Assembly: GCA_023101725.1 (NCBI GenBank) | Contig: JALJCO010001388.1 | Span: 237,884-301,883, forward strand | Reading direction: 5' to 3' | Source: Atherinomorus stipes | Taxonomy: Eukaryota > Chordata > Actinopteri > Atheriniformes > Atherinidae | DNA: 64,000 bases | Shown here: positions 37,492 through 48,803 of the stretch, piece after piece | How the letters are laid out: each line of letters opens with the position of its first letter | Numbering within the stretch: the first letter of the stretch is position 1 | Made by a program: the position numbers and the translations under genes | Notes under the pieces: generated by a model | Seen by the model: only the letters and a program-made list of their open reading frames with translations | Database searches by the model: none | Told to the model about the DNA's origin: nothing

Positions 37492-37859
37492 AATAGTCCA
37501 GAGTGCTAAATGAAATGGCAAAGTTAGATTAAATGTGTTCCACACACATTCACTAGCCGTTAGATTCACCTTGCTAGTACCGGGCTGGACTCCCTTTTCA
37601 TTTCTTCAGAAATGCCTTAATTCCTCATGATATAGAATCGACTGCACAGCCATGGTGAGAATCTCCAAAGGTGCTCGTTGGATTGAGATGTGGTGATGGT
37701 GGAGACCGTTGGAGTAGTGAACCCATTGTCATATTCAAGAAAGCAGTTGGAGATGATTTGAGCTTTTTGACATGGAGCCAGAAATGGTCATCGGAGATGG
37801 GTACGCCGTCATCATAAAGGGATGGTCATGATCAGCAACAAGACACACATAGGGTGTGG
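37492..37859 (-). mobile_element. Tc1-like 3' relic fused to tRNA-Ile (copy 2)
   Basis: Second copy of the Tc1 relic/tRNA chimera, same orientation as copy 1, 23 kb away. Similarity starts at 'aatagtccag' and ends soon after 'ggtctgaag' at about 38037. Confidence 0.65.
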
Positions 37860-37953
37860 GCTCCAGTGGCGCAATTGGTCAGCGCGCAGTACTTATAAGA
37901 CAGTCTCCTGCAGAGCAATGCTGAGGTTGTGAGTTCAAGCCTCACCTGGAGCA
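37860..37953 (+). tRNA. tRNA-Ile(UAU), intron-containing, chimeric-repeat copy 2
   Basis: All stems pair, including acceptor GCTCCAG/CTGGAGC and anticodon stem CAGTA/TGCTG, with an intron of about 20 nt after the UAU anticodon. The A box (TGGCGCAATTGG) and B box (GTTCAAGCC) look good. It is the best-preserved of the four copies, but it too lacks a nearby T4 terminator. Embedded in a repeat shared with 14.3-14.8 kb. Confidence 0.75.
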
Positions 37954-38441
37954 TACCTTTAAATATCTGTAAAAGTACATTTAGGATCAGGACCCTACAA
38001 ATAAGGGAATGCCCAGTTCATACAAAAGGGTCTGAAGCATCAATCCCGAGAATTTCTTACGTGGCTCCTACTGTGTGTTATATATATATATATACAGTAT
38101 ATATATATGTAATGCAAAGTTGGACAGATTCAGGCCTTTGAATGGTTGTGTTTTTATAAATATATATTTATAAATATTTTCATGCTTCACTGAAAGTAAA
38201 ATAAAATAGTTAAGAGAGTAAAATATAGATATTTCAGTATAAACATGAAAGGATATTCACTTAGATATGGAGGTGTTATATTGTTTTAGTTTTGTTTTTG
38301 TTTGTTTTTTTCCCTTTTAATGTCTTGTATATATATTTTGTTGGAACCCAGGAAGAATAGTGGTAGCTTTGCTACAGCTAATGGGGATTTAATATACTAA
38401 ACTAATATTTAAGTGAAAGAGGACATAAATGCTGTATAAGC

Positions 38442-39202
38442 TAGGGATACGCGATAATCGGCCCCTTATTGGTGTCAGCATATATCGGCCTTAAAACTGA
38501 GTATCGGTCACCGATATTTAACCAATAGTTAACCAATATTTAACCAATCAGCCCACTGTTTCTAAAGTCTTAAAAAAAAGAACTTCTTCTTCTTCAAAAA
38601 CGTCTTTTTTACAAACTTTAACACTAAGGGTGGAAGAAAAAAATATCGATACACTGAAATATCATATGCTGATATCATATTGACATTTAAAAATGCAGTA
38701 TCAGTCTATTTTACTAATGAAATCTTGCAATATTTCATCATCCCGTCACAAAATCCCACAAGAATTCATGAACATTTTGCAATATTTTCATATGTTGATA
38801 TCATATTAACATTGAAAAATGCATATCGATCTATTTTACTAACGGAATCTCGCGATATTTCAACGTTCTTCCTAAATCTTGTGAGAATTCATGAAATATT
38901 GTGAGATTTTGTAACAGAATGATGAAATCTCACAAGATTTTGCAAGTAAAATAGATCAATACCCCGTTTTTAAATATTGATTTGATATCAGCATATGAAA
39001 ATATTGCAATTTTTCAGTGTATCAAAATTTTTCCCACCCCTATTTATCAAAGTGTTGGAAACGGATAACAAAACTGCTATTTGAAATGACTGCTTATTGT
39101 TTTCAGATTTGATACTGGTATGAATATCGGTTATTGGCCACATGGGTTTTAAAATATCGGTATATAAGATATCAGCCGAAATTCCAATATTGTGCATCCC
39201 TA
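38442..39202. mobile_element. hAT element with perfect 8 bp target duplication
   Basis: 761 bp, ends TAGGGATACGCGATAAT and ATTGTGCATCCCTA, flanked by GTATAAGC on both sides (38434-38441, 39203-39210). It contains an inner element (about 38627-39042) with ends TAAGGGTGG/CCACCCCTA and GATACACTGAAA repeats. Confidence 0.92.
38627..39042. mobile_element. Inner hAT-like element, nested
   Basis: Inverted ends around GGGTGGAAG…ATCGATACACTGAAA and its partner TTTCAGTGTATCAAAA…CCCACCCCT. Contains repeated GCGATATTTC/ATATCAGCATATG words. The 8 bp flanks are only partly alike. Confidence 0.6.
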
Positions 39203-39210
39203 GTATAAGC

Positions 39211-41247
39211 ATTTGTGTGAATTAAAAAAAACAACAAGACAACTGTGTTACTCCAACGCGAACAGGACTTTTACAATTATTGCAAATGTGCCACTCTGAC
39301 TAAAATCATACCAAAATGTTTGATACCAAAATATTCATACTTTTTTTTTTTTTTTTTTTGTAAAAACAATAATATGTAAATGTGCATTAGTACCACCGAA
39401 TTCCCAACAAAGCTGCCGTCATTATATTCTTCTGTCATGTTGTTGGATGGCTGGCTGCAGGATCTGTGGCAGAAAAGCAGCTCACTAGCTACATGTCAAC
39501 TCATGGTTTCTTAAAACATTTCCAGACCATCGCTCTTTCCTTATCAAATCCTGATTTTGTAACCACATCATTATCTAATAAAATCACAATTTAAATAACA
39601 TAGAGTGAGCATCTGTGCAGGGATTTTGACTATACATAATACTTTACTGTCAACACAACAATGTCCCAGAAAGAAGAAGCTACAGTTGATGACTGCTTAG
39701 CTCTTAGTGAGTGCGTGAATGTGGAAGTAACACATGGGTTTAGTGTGTGAAACTTCTGTGTACTTTGTCTTTTCTGAGAATTCGAGCTCATCCTCCTTCC
39801 TGCAGCCTGTTTAGTGGAGTTGCTCGGTTACCAGCCTCTTTCTGTTGTTGGCAGAACAGAAAACAACTGGCAAACCTACTGACTCATGGGCCTCTTCCTG
39901 AGGGGACCATACCTGAATTCATATATGTACCAGTATCTAATCAATTGTATTATAATTCACTTTAATGTTATTGTCTCTTTTGTTGCAGGTGTGTTGGATT
40001 GGATTTTTGCTAGTTGCAGTCGTAACTCAGTTACAGACATTCATGGAGATTAAAAAGGAAAGCAAGCACACAAGTATATACCAAATGACTTACTGAGGCT
40101 TAATTTCTACTAATCTTTGTTCAGTTGCACACAAAGTAAAGAGGCTCTTTACGTGCAGGACATACCGAGAACTGCTTCTCTTTCTTTAGAAACTGATTAC
40201 AATGCATAGCTGCATGGAGATTAGTGGGAGGGGACAGGAAACAGAAAAGACTTCGTTCACACTGCAGGAAGCTGTTTAAGGTGTTGGGGAAACCTTTCTT
40301 TCAAATGTGAAATTGATTGTGAGGACTTAAATGAGTATTTGGTCTTTTCATTAAATAGTTTTTTTCTTCATATGAATACTGGTTTAGGTTGGTGGTGGGC
40401 ATATAAATTCTAACCAGTAGAACATTTAACCAATCATAGCTTATGTAAAACATCTTTTTTTTATTATGTAAATAAATGAAAATAAATCATGCAACTTTTA
40501 TGAACATTGTTAAATTTTCTAAAATAGTTTTCTTTTTATCATGGGGGATGCTGTACGTACAGAATGACATCTGTTTGCAGGAAGTCTGCAGCATATGTCT
40601 ATGTGTTTGGATTCTTACTCAGGGCAAGTGATAGCTGTAGCTATTTTATTTTAGCTATTTTACTGGAAATTGCCACAAATTAGAGCAAGCTGTTTTTTGT
40701 TGTTGTTGTAAAGCAATTAGAAGTAATGAGGCTCAAAGAGCTGATATAAAACTTAGGGGGGAATTCATGTTTTTTATTAATGGCAATCTGAGACGCCGAC
40801 TTATCCACTCTGCAACACAATAATGCAAGCTTAAAAGTCTAATAGTTTAAGCTAAAAATGTTAAAATAAATAAATTAAAAAAAATTTTAAAAAAGAGGAA
40901 TTTAAGTGCATCTAGATTCCAATAAAGTCAGTAGCTTCACGCTGACAACACAAATGTCCGGATTAGGCAGCAATTGTGTCACTGCATCACAATACTGTAA
41001 CACAGATGGCAAGTGTGTATGATTAATGATGACCCTTTGGGTCTGGAAAACAAAATTACCTACACAAATACTGCAGAAGAAATATTCAGATATAATATTC
41101 GCTTGGGTAAAATCTATTAAATATAAGCAAACAATGTCAAAAACTGAAAAAAAAAACTCTTTTTCACCACTACTGAACAATGCTTCAACAAAAGAATAAG
41201 CAGCTCTTGAACAAGACCAGATCAGTCAGGAACTGGTGATACAGTGA
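39211..41247. other. No gene seen
   Basis: AT-rich unique-looking DNA with short T/A runs (39340-39359 T). No exon recognised. Confidence 0.5.
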
Positions 41248-41339
41248 GCTCCAGTGGCACAATTGGTCAGCACATGGTACTTACAAGACCACAAACTCCA
41301 GGGTAATGCCGCTTGTGAGTTCAAACCTCTCCTGGAGCA
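41248..41339 (+). pseudogene. tRNA-Ile pseudogene, anticodon mutated to UAC
   Basis: The acceptor stem is intact, but the D arm (GCAC/GCAC) no longer pairs, the T stem has a mismatch (GTGAG/CTCTC), and the anticodon loop reads CTTACAA. It does not share the Tc1 flank of the other copies. Confidence 0.75.
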
Positions 41340-43366
41340 TCAAAGTTTTAATTGAAGCCGGTGAGAACACTTTGCAATTGAATGAAAAATTGTTTGTTCT
41401 TGAAGTTGAGTTAATTCAAACCAGAATTTATTCTTTCATCAAAGATAAGACAGCTGTCACATCATCTTACCTGAATGAAAGTTTTACATTAAAACACACA
41501 ATGTCTGTCAGAGCAAAGTGAAAGTGGTTGCAAAAGTGTGATAATGTGATAAATACACAAGTTTAAGTTCTGCTTATAATTATACTGTATATCATGTTAG
41601 CCGTGTGCCTTATGGTAGATATGACCAGACTACAGCCCTGAAACAGAAAGTGTTTTTTTAAAAAGTAGCATAACTTTATTAAAGGAAAGTCTGGCAATGT
41701 GTCAGCTGCTGGATCAATAATAATTAAACTTGAAAATGCTTAAATGTTTTTAGATTTCATGTTCTTCTTTCAAAGTGACAAAAACTAGAGAGATAAGCCT
41801 TTACTTTTTGTTCCTGCTAATTTGAGTTTTTTAGTCAATGTAAATAAATATAGTAAAATTTGTTTAGTTGGCTGCTTCTTAGCAATAAATCTTACATCAT
41901 TGGAAATCCTGTTTCCCTTATTTTCCTTATAAATGTGGCACAATGTAAAAGGGAAATAATCAGGTTTCCATCAGTGAAATATTACTAAGAAGTTTTGTTA
42001 CAGCAAAGAATTAATTCGCCAAGAACAAGTCTTTGAGTTTTATGAGAAATTTATAAAAGGACTCGCACGCCATGAAGTGAAACCCCTCGTGCTGCATGCA
42101 AGGGTGGAGGGGGTTCACTTCAGGTCATCGCGGTGGTTGTTGTATGATAACCTCACCGACACACACAAACACACACATGCCTCTCATTCTCACACACCCT
42201 CAGCTTACTGTTCACCGTCTGCTACACAGCAGGGATTACGTTTCTTATGCAAGAAGGCCCTGAGGTGCAAAACACAGCTGGAAGACGCAAAATGCCAAAA
42301 ACAAAACACATAAAACCATTAAAAATAAAATATCAAATATCAAAACAACAACCAATCATTTGAGAAAACACAACATTGAAACATTATTAAGAACAACATT
42401 GAAGGAGCAAATTAAAGCATAGAAAGAAAAAATGAAAGAGTCTTTGTAAGTGAAATGTATTTTTAGACTGGTTTGGTTTGTTGTACTTCTGATTTCGCTG
42501 ACGCAGTTTTGGTAATGATGTTTTCTCTTTTCTAAAATGTGGAGGTTTTGATAAAATCAACCTTTATCGGCTGATGGTTTAGTAATTTCAGTTTCACTTT
42601 ATCTGTATCGTCTCTGTGTTTTCCGTTTTGTAGTGTTTGCGGTTTTGTTTTCATACTTTGTGTCTGGCTTCAGCACACCTAATATCACCACGCTTGTCTC
42701 AACATTTCACACAATAGATGTTCAAAATTTAACACATATTTTCCTTAAATTGGTTTGTCAGTTGTGAATATTTGAAAACGAAGATACTGAAATGTTCAAT
42801 TTTTTTTATTTTATGTCATTTTATTTCATTTTTAGATCTGGTACTGACCTGTACCCTGTCCACAGACCAAAAGAAAAAAAAACCTGCATTAAAAACAGAA
42901 ACCATATATGCACAACAACTGCAGTCATCAGGATAGAGGAACGATGCTCACGACGGATCAGATACCGCACACCCTGTTGTTCACTTATGGAGCTGCAGAT
43001 AGCAGCAGCTAAAACACTTTATCTTCACAAGGCTGTTTCTTTTTCTTCATTATGTCCCTGAGCTACCTGTACGACTCACTCTACTACTTCAGCTGACAAA
43101 AGCAGTCATTTGAACAAATATATGGGGTCTTATTGGTGTTTACAGTGGGGTTTAGATTTTTTTTTTTTTCTTTTTTAGCAAAATATTTTAAAAATTCTGA
43201 TTGTCTATGTTTCATTTCATGTAAAGCTAGGGAGAGTTGCAACACCCATCGCCCAAGAAGTCATTAAGAAAACCCCTACACTTCTACCTTTTAGTCAGCG
43301 ACACTGATGATGGTAAATACCCAGAATGACGCAGTTAAAGCAGCCGATAGCACGGCACCATGGAGT
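41340..43366. other. No gene; upstream flank of alpha-globin
   Basis: Unique-looking DNA. A few GATA-type words (TGATAAAATC near 42550; TTTATCGG) and a T run at 43158-43170. No conserved exon recognised. Confidence 0.5.
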
Positions 43367-43396
43367 CCCCACCCTGGCCTGGCAGGTGCCTGATAA
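43367..43396 (+). promoter_or_regulatory. Candidate alpha-globin upstream module (CACCC + GATA)
   Basis: CCCCACCCTGG (43367-43377) and TGATAA (43391-43396) lie 240-270 bp before the alpha ATG, a pairing typical of erythroid promoters. A weak TATA-like GATAAAA lies at about 43534, some 100 bp before the ATG. The motifs are seen; their function is inferred. Confidence 0.4.
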
Positions 43397-43636
43397 CACA
43401 GAGGAGGGGACCAACACGACTGCTGAGAACTGAACCATTGCAAGTTCTTTTTGTCTGGCGGCAGGAATAATCACTTTTTCTGTTTAACTAGTCCTTTTTA
43501 TCAGCGTTTTAGTCGATAGTGTTTTTATTTAGTGATAAAATGGTTGATTAGGGCGCATCTTTGTGGCCTGTGGAGACACTTCTGACTGGATACTCACCGA
43601 CAGCTTATCCTGTGTTGTTAAATGAAGTAGACTGCA

Positions 43637-46600
43637 ATGCTGTCCAGGAGGGAGAAAGAGTTAATTAAACAAATATGGGAAAGACTGACTCCTGTGGCTG
43701 ACAACATTGGCGCAGAAGCACTTCTTAGGTAGGTTCTCACTGGGATACTTACTTATAATAGAGAAAAGTGATGAAAAAAGAATAGTTTTTGCATTAGGGT
43801 TTTGCTAACTTTTTTTAAAAATGTAATAATAAGCTTTTATTGATGGCCTTCCCAGATTAATAGGCATCTTATACTCTTTAATGATAGCTTATCATTTAAT
43901 TAGCCAATTTGAGGGCAGCAAAGCACGAGGAGATTATTAACAGACCTTTTTTCCAAGAGGAATCATTGTGTGTAAAGGCTATGTAAGAAAGTGGTTTAAT
44001 GGACAGCATGTAAATTAATGCTGATGCAGTTTCCACACGTTTGGCTTTGGATGTGGCCTCTGACCCCTGATGCAAAATGGTCAAATATGTGGCTTTACAG
44101 CAGTGAAGATGAGAGGGCTGAGGATGATGCTAGCAGAATGAGTGTCAAAAGTCAGTCTCTGTGTCCCTTTTACTGTGTTGTCTCTGATTTCTGAGTCATA
44201 TTTTATAGAGGCATTGCTTTGGATATTCTGTAAGATATCCAAATTCACTAAAACAAATTCCATCCGCCCTTCTCTCCTTCAGGATGTTTGCTTCTTATCC
44301 AGGCACCAAGACTTACTTTTCCCACCTCGACATCAGCCCTGGCTCCTCCCACCTGTTCACTCATGGGAAGAAGATCGTCCTGGCCATCGCAGAGGGAGCA
44401 AAAGACATCAGCCAGCTCACGGTCACCTTGGCTCCTTTGCAGACTCTGCACGCCTACCAGCTCCGGATTGACCCGACCAACTTCAAGGTGAAGTTAAAAG
44501 AAACACCTGTTTACAGTTCCAAGGAGTAAAGGGTTTATGCAGCAATTAGTTTAAGTAAGTTTAGTTTCAATGTACTGAATGACGTTTGCAGACATTACTT
44601 AAAGGTAGAGTCCGAAGTCCCTCCAGCGTTTCTGTTTGCAAACAACAGTATTCAAACTTAGCGCTCCTCCCTCTCAGGCTAATGGTCGCCTCGTTCTAGC
44701 TAGCCTATTCAACTTCAAGCTTCTCCTTCAGATCTCAGAAGCAGGTACAAGCCAAACTATTATTAACCCTGGTTTTCCAAAGTGCATTATCTGAAGCTCT
44801 TACCTTTTTTTCGGTGCATCCACGGTGTTTCCTTTCTTTCTTTTTTTTTTTCCTTCGAGAGTTCGAGTGACTGGCGTCTGCTCCAATCATGAGCTTATTT
44901 CCACACAGCGTCATGCTCATAGCTCTGTCATTGGCAGCCGATATAACCAGAAATCTCCACCCAGAAAAGTCCCGACCAGACCAAAACAATACAAAAGAGC
45001 GAATTACAGGCAGGGGGAGAGAGAGTTGCGTTCAAGCGCACCACGGCACGGGAGTAGAGGCCCAAAGGTGGGTTTTGAGACGGATTTCACTTGCTGAAGT
45101 CTAACGTTTATTTTTTACGGGGGGGAACTTCGGACTATATCTTTAAGATAAATAACTGCTTTGGGGGTTTTTTTCAGGAAGTTGTTTGTCGTTTTTGGCA
45201 GAAAACAAAGCTTGAAAACACCAACCTTTTCTGGTCTCTAATACACTAAGTTCAGTGCTTGCAACAAGTCTGTTAACTAAACATGTCATATGTTTAGTTA
45301 ACAGACTTGATATTCATATTTGAGATACAACTCATAAGGGAAGCAAGCCTCATATAAACATTTTTCATATCAAAACAGATGAGTGTCAAGTCTTATATTT
45401 TATAAGCATCAAGTCCTGACAGAAGGGAAATGGTGGTTGGATGTTGCTTACTCTTCTAGCTACAGGCCTTTGTAAGACCTGAGATCAAGACCGCTACATA
45501 TTACAGCACTTTTTTTCACTTCCTGGTTGATTTTTTTCCTGGTTTAGACAAAAATATTAATGAGGTAGAATAAGAAAAGAAAAAAGTGCAAAATCAGGCG
45601 CGTCCGAAGAAAGGTGAGACTACGTGCTGGACCACGAAGACTAATGGAGATAACTAGATGAAAGAAAAGATGGATCCGCACGCTAGCGTAGCTCCCAAAC
45701 TTGTTTATTCACCAAACCAAACAGTCAGTGACATTTCAAGCGCTGCCCTTCTTCAGACTAAAAGATAAGTGCACCTGCCCAAGTAGGCTTTACCTAATCA
45801 CCTGCCAGTCATGTGACAGTGAGAAAAAATATATATACATAGAAAAGTATCAAATTACATCAAATACATACAAAAGACTACGTAAGTACAGCCACAAAGC
45901 TACTTGTACTCTGCAGGACGTAAAAAACATCAGGTGTAGACCGTCATTATGAAATGCAGTGTCAAGGAAAACAGAAGTATTATAGGTGTCACCTCCTACT
46001 GAAAATTTGCGGGTGAACACTAAATTTTTCGAAACTGTTATCAAAGAATATTACTAGAAAATATTATCAAAAAAATGATCTTTTCATCTACAGTAGAATC
46101 AGAAAACAACCCTGGTTTGAGTTAAAATCCCTTCTTTTTACAATGCTATCACCTTCATGGGTACAATTTTACAGGTTCCCATGGTTACAGTAAAACCTCC
46201 AAGAGTGCTATCTTGGCCAGGACACTTTTGGAAAAGATTTTCTGATCTCAGTGTGGCTTTCCTGGTTAAATAGAGATTAAATAGAATTAAAAAATGAAAT
46301 AAAAACGTCCTGTTTGGCTTAACCACTTGTTTATAAATTAAACTCAAAACTACTTGCTAAAATCTAGAAAATGATCACAATTAAGGCCAAAATTGATTCA
46401 TTTACAAACTGACCGTTACCCACATGCACACTGTTTTATCCTTTACATGCAGTTGCTCTGGCAATCCCCAGTATTTTTCTTTATTGGAGTTGCATGAGGT
46501 ACAGAAAGAAGTGCAGACAGAAATCAGAGTGCTGTTCGTTTGGAGAATCAGAAACAAATTTGGAGACGACAAAACTACTCAGAAAAGTGCAAAAAGTGGT

Positions 46601-48160
46601 CCAACGGAGAGTTATATTGTGGATTTTCCCCACCGTATTAGATCTACATCAGAAAGCTGTTCACTTTGTCTCTACATTTTTCCAGGTTGCAATATTACAG
46701 CTGTGTTATGCAAACCAGAACTATGTTGTAGCTGTCAGATGCAGAGGTGATGAATTGCAAAAATTAATGACATACTCAAACTAAACTAAATCTTTTGATT
46801 CTCCAAAGTGAAAGCAATCTGATTGCTTGTCCATACAAGTGAGTCACCAACTCCCCATAAGTACTTTTAAACTGCTTGTGGTTCCACTTAAAAAAAATTA
46901 ACTAATGGTCCTTTGCTTTAACTGTAATAGTTGCAGAAAGTGTTTGTTTTGCCACAAACAGAATGTCACAGGAATTATCATAACCTTCTTTTCAAAAGTA
47001 AAATTGTCAATTAAACAACAAAATTTTGATGAAATTTGAACCATTAAAACCTCACTTTTATTTGAATATATTACAAAGACAACAATAAATTATAAAACTG
47101 ACTTTAAAAACTTAAAAACAGCAACACATTTTAGAACATTTTGAAAAAATATATAGAAAAAAAACCTTTTTGAATAAGTCAATACTATTAGTTCAATTGG
47201 AAAAATATGACGCATATGACTGCATATCACTATATATAATTCCAAAAAGGTTCTACACACAAAGCTACAAATAATTCAAGGAATTTAACCTCTTTAGTTA
47301 TTCTTTTATGTTTCTTTTTATTTGACTTTTATTTAACCTTTCTATAACCAGGCAGGGAAGATTAAGGGCAAATTTTTATCTACAACTATGGCCTGGCAAA
47401 AGACAAGGCCTTTTGAGGGAGATCCAGGTGAAAATTTAGAGGATCTGCAGAAATTCATGTCCACTTGCATCAAGGCACAAAACTTAATTACACATCTGTG
47501 ATTTTAGGAAACTTGATGCATCAAAAATAAACTTCACCATATGGAGGAAATCAGTGAACACTGTGATGACAATGCAAACACTAATGGCTCAAACTTCACC
47601 ACTGCAAAGAAAAATAAAATGTTAAAAAAATGACCATTTCCAGTTCTTTTTGTCATTTATAAGAACAGAATAAAGAAAAGAAAGGAATAATCCAGCTTTT
47701 ATACATATCATTGTATTCTGCATTCCTTTACATGTCACCATCATTTATGAAGAATTGAGTTTTAATTTTTTGGGGGGCTTTCCTTTTAAAATTTTACTTG
47801 AATTTTTCAGTTTAAGCTGCTTTAAAATCAAGATTTATCTCATTGTCCAACACCTAAGATGTGTTAAATCACAAACTACATGCAAATAAGGAGACCAAAG
47901 TTTCTACTTAGTTATGTTTATTGGAAATATATCTACATAATTTAAAGCAAACTGAGGCATGACTGGTGTTGCAGGCCTCACATGCAGACTCTTGTTATTT
48001 TACCAGTAACAGATGTTTTCTCTCCCTGCAGCTGCTCTCACACTGTATGCTTGTTACCCTGGCATGTTATCTGGGCGAAGACTTCACCCCAGTTGCACAT
48101 GCAGCAATGGACAAATACCTGTCAGCTTTTGCCGCAGTGCTCGCCGAGAAATACAGATGA
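43637..48160 (+). CDS. hbae5: Alpha-globin, embryonic/alpha-D-like, three exons
   Basis: Oxygen-carrying haemoglobin alpha-type chain of red cells, pairing with beta chains in a tetramer. Exons: 43637-43728 (92 nt, phase 2), 44283-44487 (205 nt), 48032-48160 (129 nt with TGA), giving 141 residues, one less than human alpha with its Met. The exon sizes and intron phases are those of vertebrate globins; introns have GT/AG ends (donors gtaggt and gtgaag, acceptors ccttcag and ccctgcag). The start [20 protein letters not shown] resembles teleost embryonic alpha (hbae5/alpha-D-like) proteins. Seen: distal His58 in THGKK, proximal His87 in [11 protein letters not shown]-terminal KYR. Intron 1 is 554 bp; intron 2 is 3,544 bp, long for a globin, and holds a TTAA-flanked element. 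The beta gene lies downstream in the opposite direction. The family is certain; the exact paralogue name is from memory of zebrafish hbae5 and is less certain. Confidence 0.93.
44603..45142. mobile_element. TTAA-flanked element in alpha-globin intron 2
   Basis: Ends AGGTAGAGTCCGAAGT and, reverse-complemented, AGATATAGTCCGAAGT, flanked by TTAA (44599-44602, 45143-45146). 540 bp. It lies 115 bp after exon 2, with no coding capacity. Confidence 0.8.
45147..48031. other. Rest of alpha-globin intron 2: old repeat fragments
   Basis: At 45690-45770 a fragment of a common fish repeat (TTGTTTATTCACCAAA…CTTCTTCAGACT). At 46230-46290 and 47320-47430, in opposite directions, fragments of a family with TTATTTAACC…ACCAGG ends. 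No exon apart from the globin exon 3. Confidence 0.45.
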
Positions 48161-48251
48161 GACTCAAGCACATTGTTTTTAAATGTAATAACCTTGTAGA
48201 ATTATATATTCATGTATGTGTAATTGCTGTCATGATGTCATGTTTTGTTAT

Positions 48252-48257
48252 AATAAA
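48252..48257 (+). other. Poly(A) signal of the alpha-globin gene
   Basis: AATAAA 92 bp after the alpha stop, followed by a T/G-rich stretch. This closes the alpha transcript at about 48.27 kb. Confidence 0.8.
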
Positions 48258-48547
48258 AGTCCACAGTTAATGTGTTCTTTTTATGCTCGTTTTCAATGTT
48301 ATTATAACTCTGTAAGAATATTCTCATGAAGTCAAATTGTGCACAGATGATCCTTTTAAAAGCAGAAGTTTTTGTACCACCTTCCAGATGTGTGGAGCCA
48401 AGTCATTATTTACTATCACCGTACAGGGAGATGTGCATGCTTATGACATTTGGAGTGAACTTATAAAACTTGCACAGGTCTTTCGGAGGTTTGAAAATAA
48501 GAAAGTATGTAAGAAGTTTCTAAGTTATTCACCCCAATCCATGAAAA

Positions 48548-48803
48548 ACCACATGAATTTCACATGTGACCCCATGTGGTTCACATGGGGTCACATGTTT
48601 GTGCACATGTGACCACATGTGGTTCATGTGACAATATGAACCACATGTGGATCACACTAAAATGTTCCAAAAGCACACGTTTGCACATGTGGATCACATG
48701 TACATGAACATGTGATCCACAGGTGGACCACATGTGAGTCACACATTTTTCACATGTGGATCACACTAAAATGTTCCAAAAGCACACGTTTGCACATGTG
48801 GTT
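48548..48803. repeat. CACATGTG-rich palindromic repeat
   Basis: About fifteen CACATG/CATGTG E-box words in 256 bp, eight of them perfect CACATGTG palindromes. A 51 bp unit is present twice without change (48642-48692, 48751-48801). The ends AAAAACCACATG and CATGTGGTTTTT are inverted, suggesting a MITE built of tandem palindromes. It starts 290 bp past the alpha poly(A) signal. Confidence 0.85.

Noticed and set aside
44142..44471. Alternative plus-strand frames at alpha exon 2
   Set aside because: Shadows of the globin exon in other frames, running into the intron.
48548..48803. CRISPR-like array
   Set aside because: The direct repeats are only two and the rest are palindromic words; the genome is a vertebrate's.
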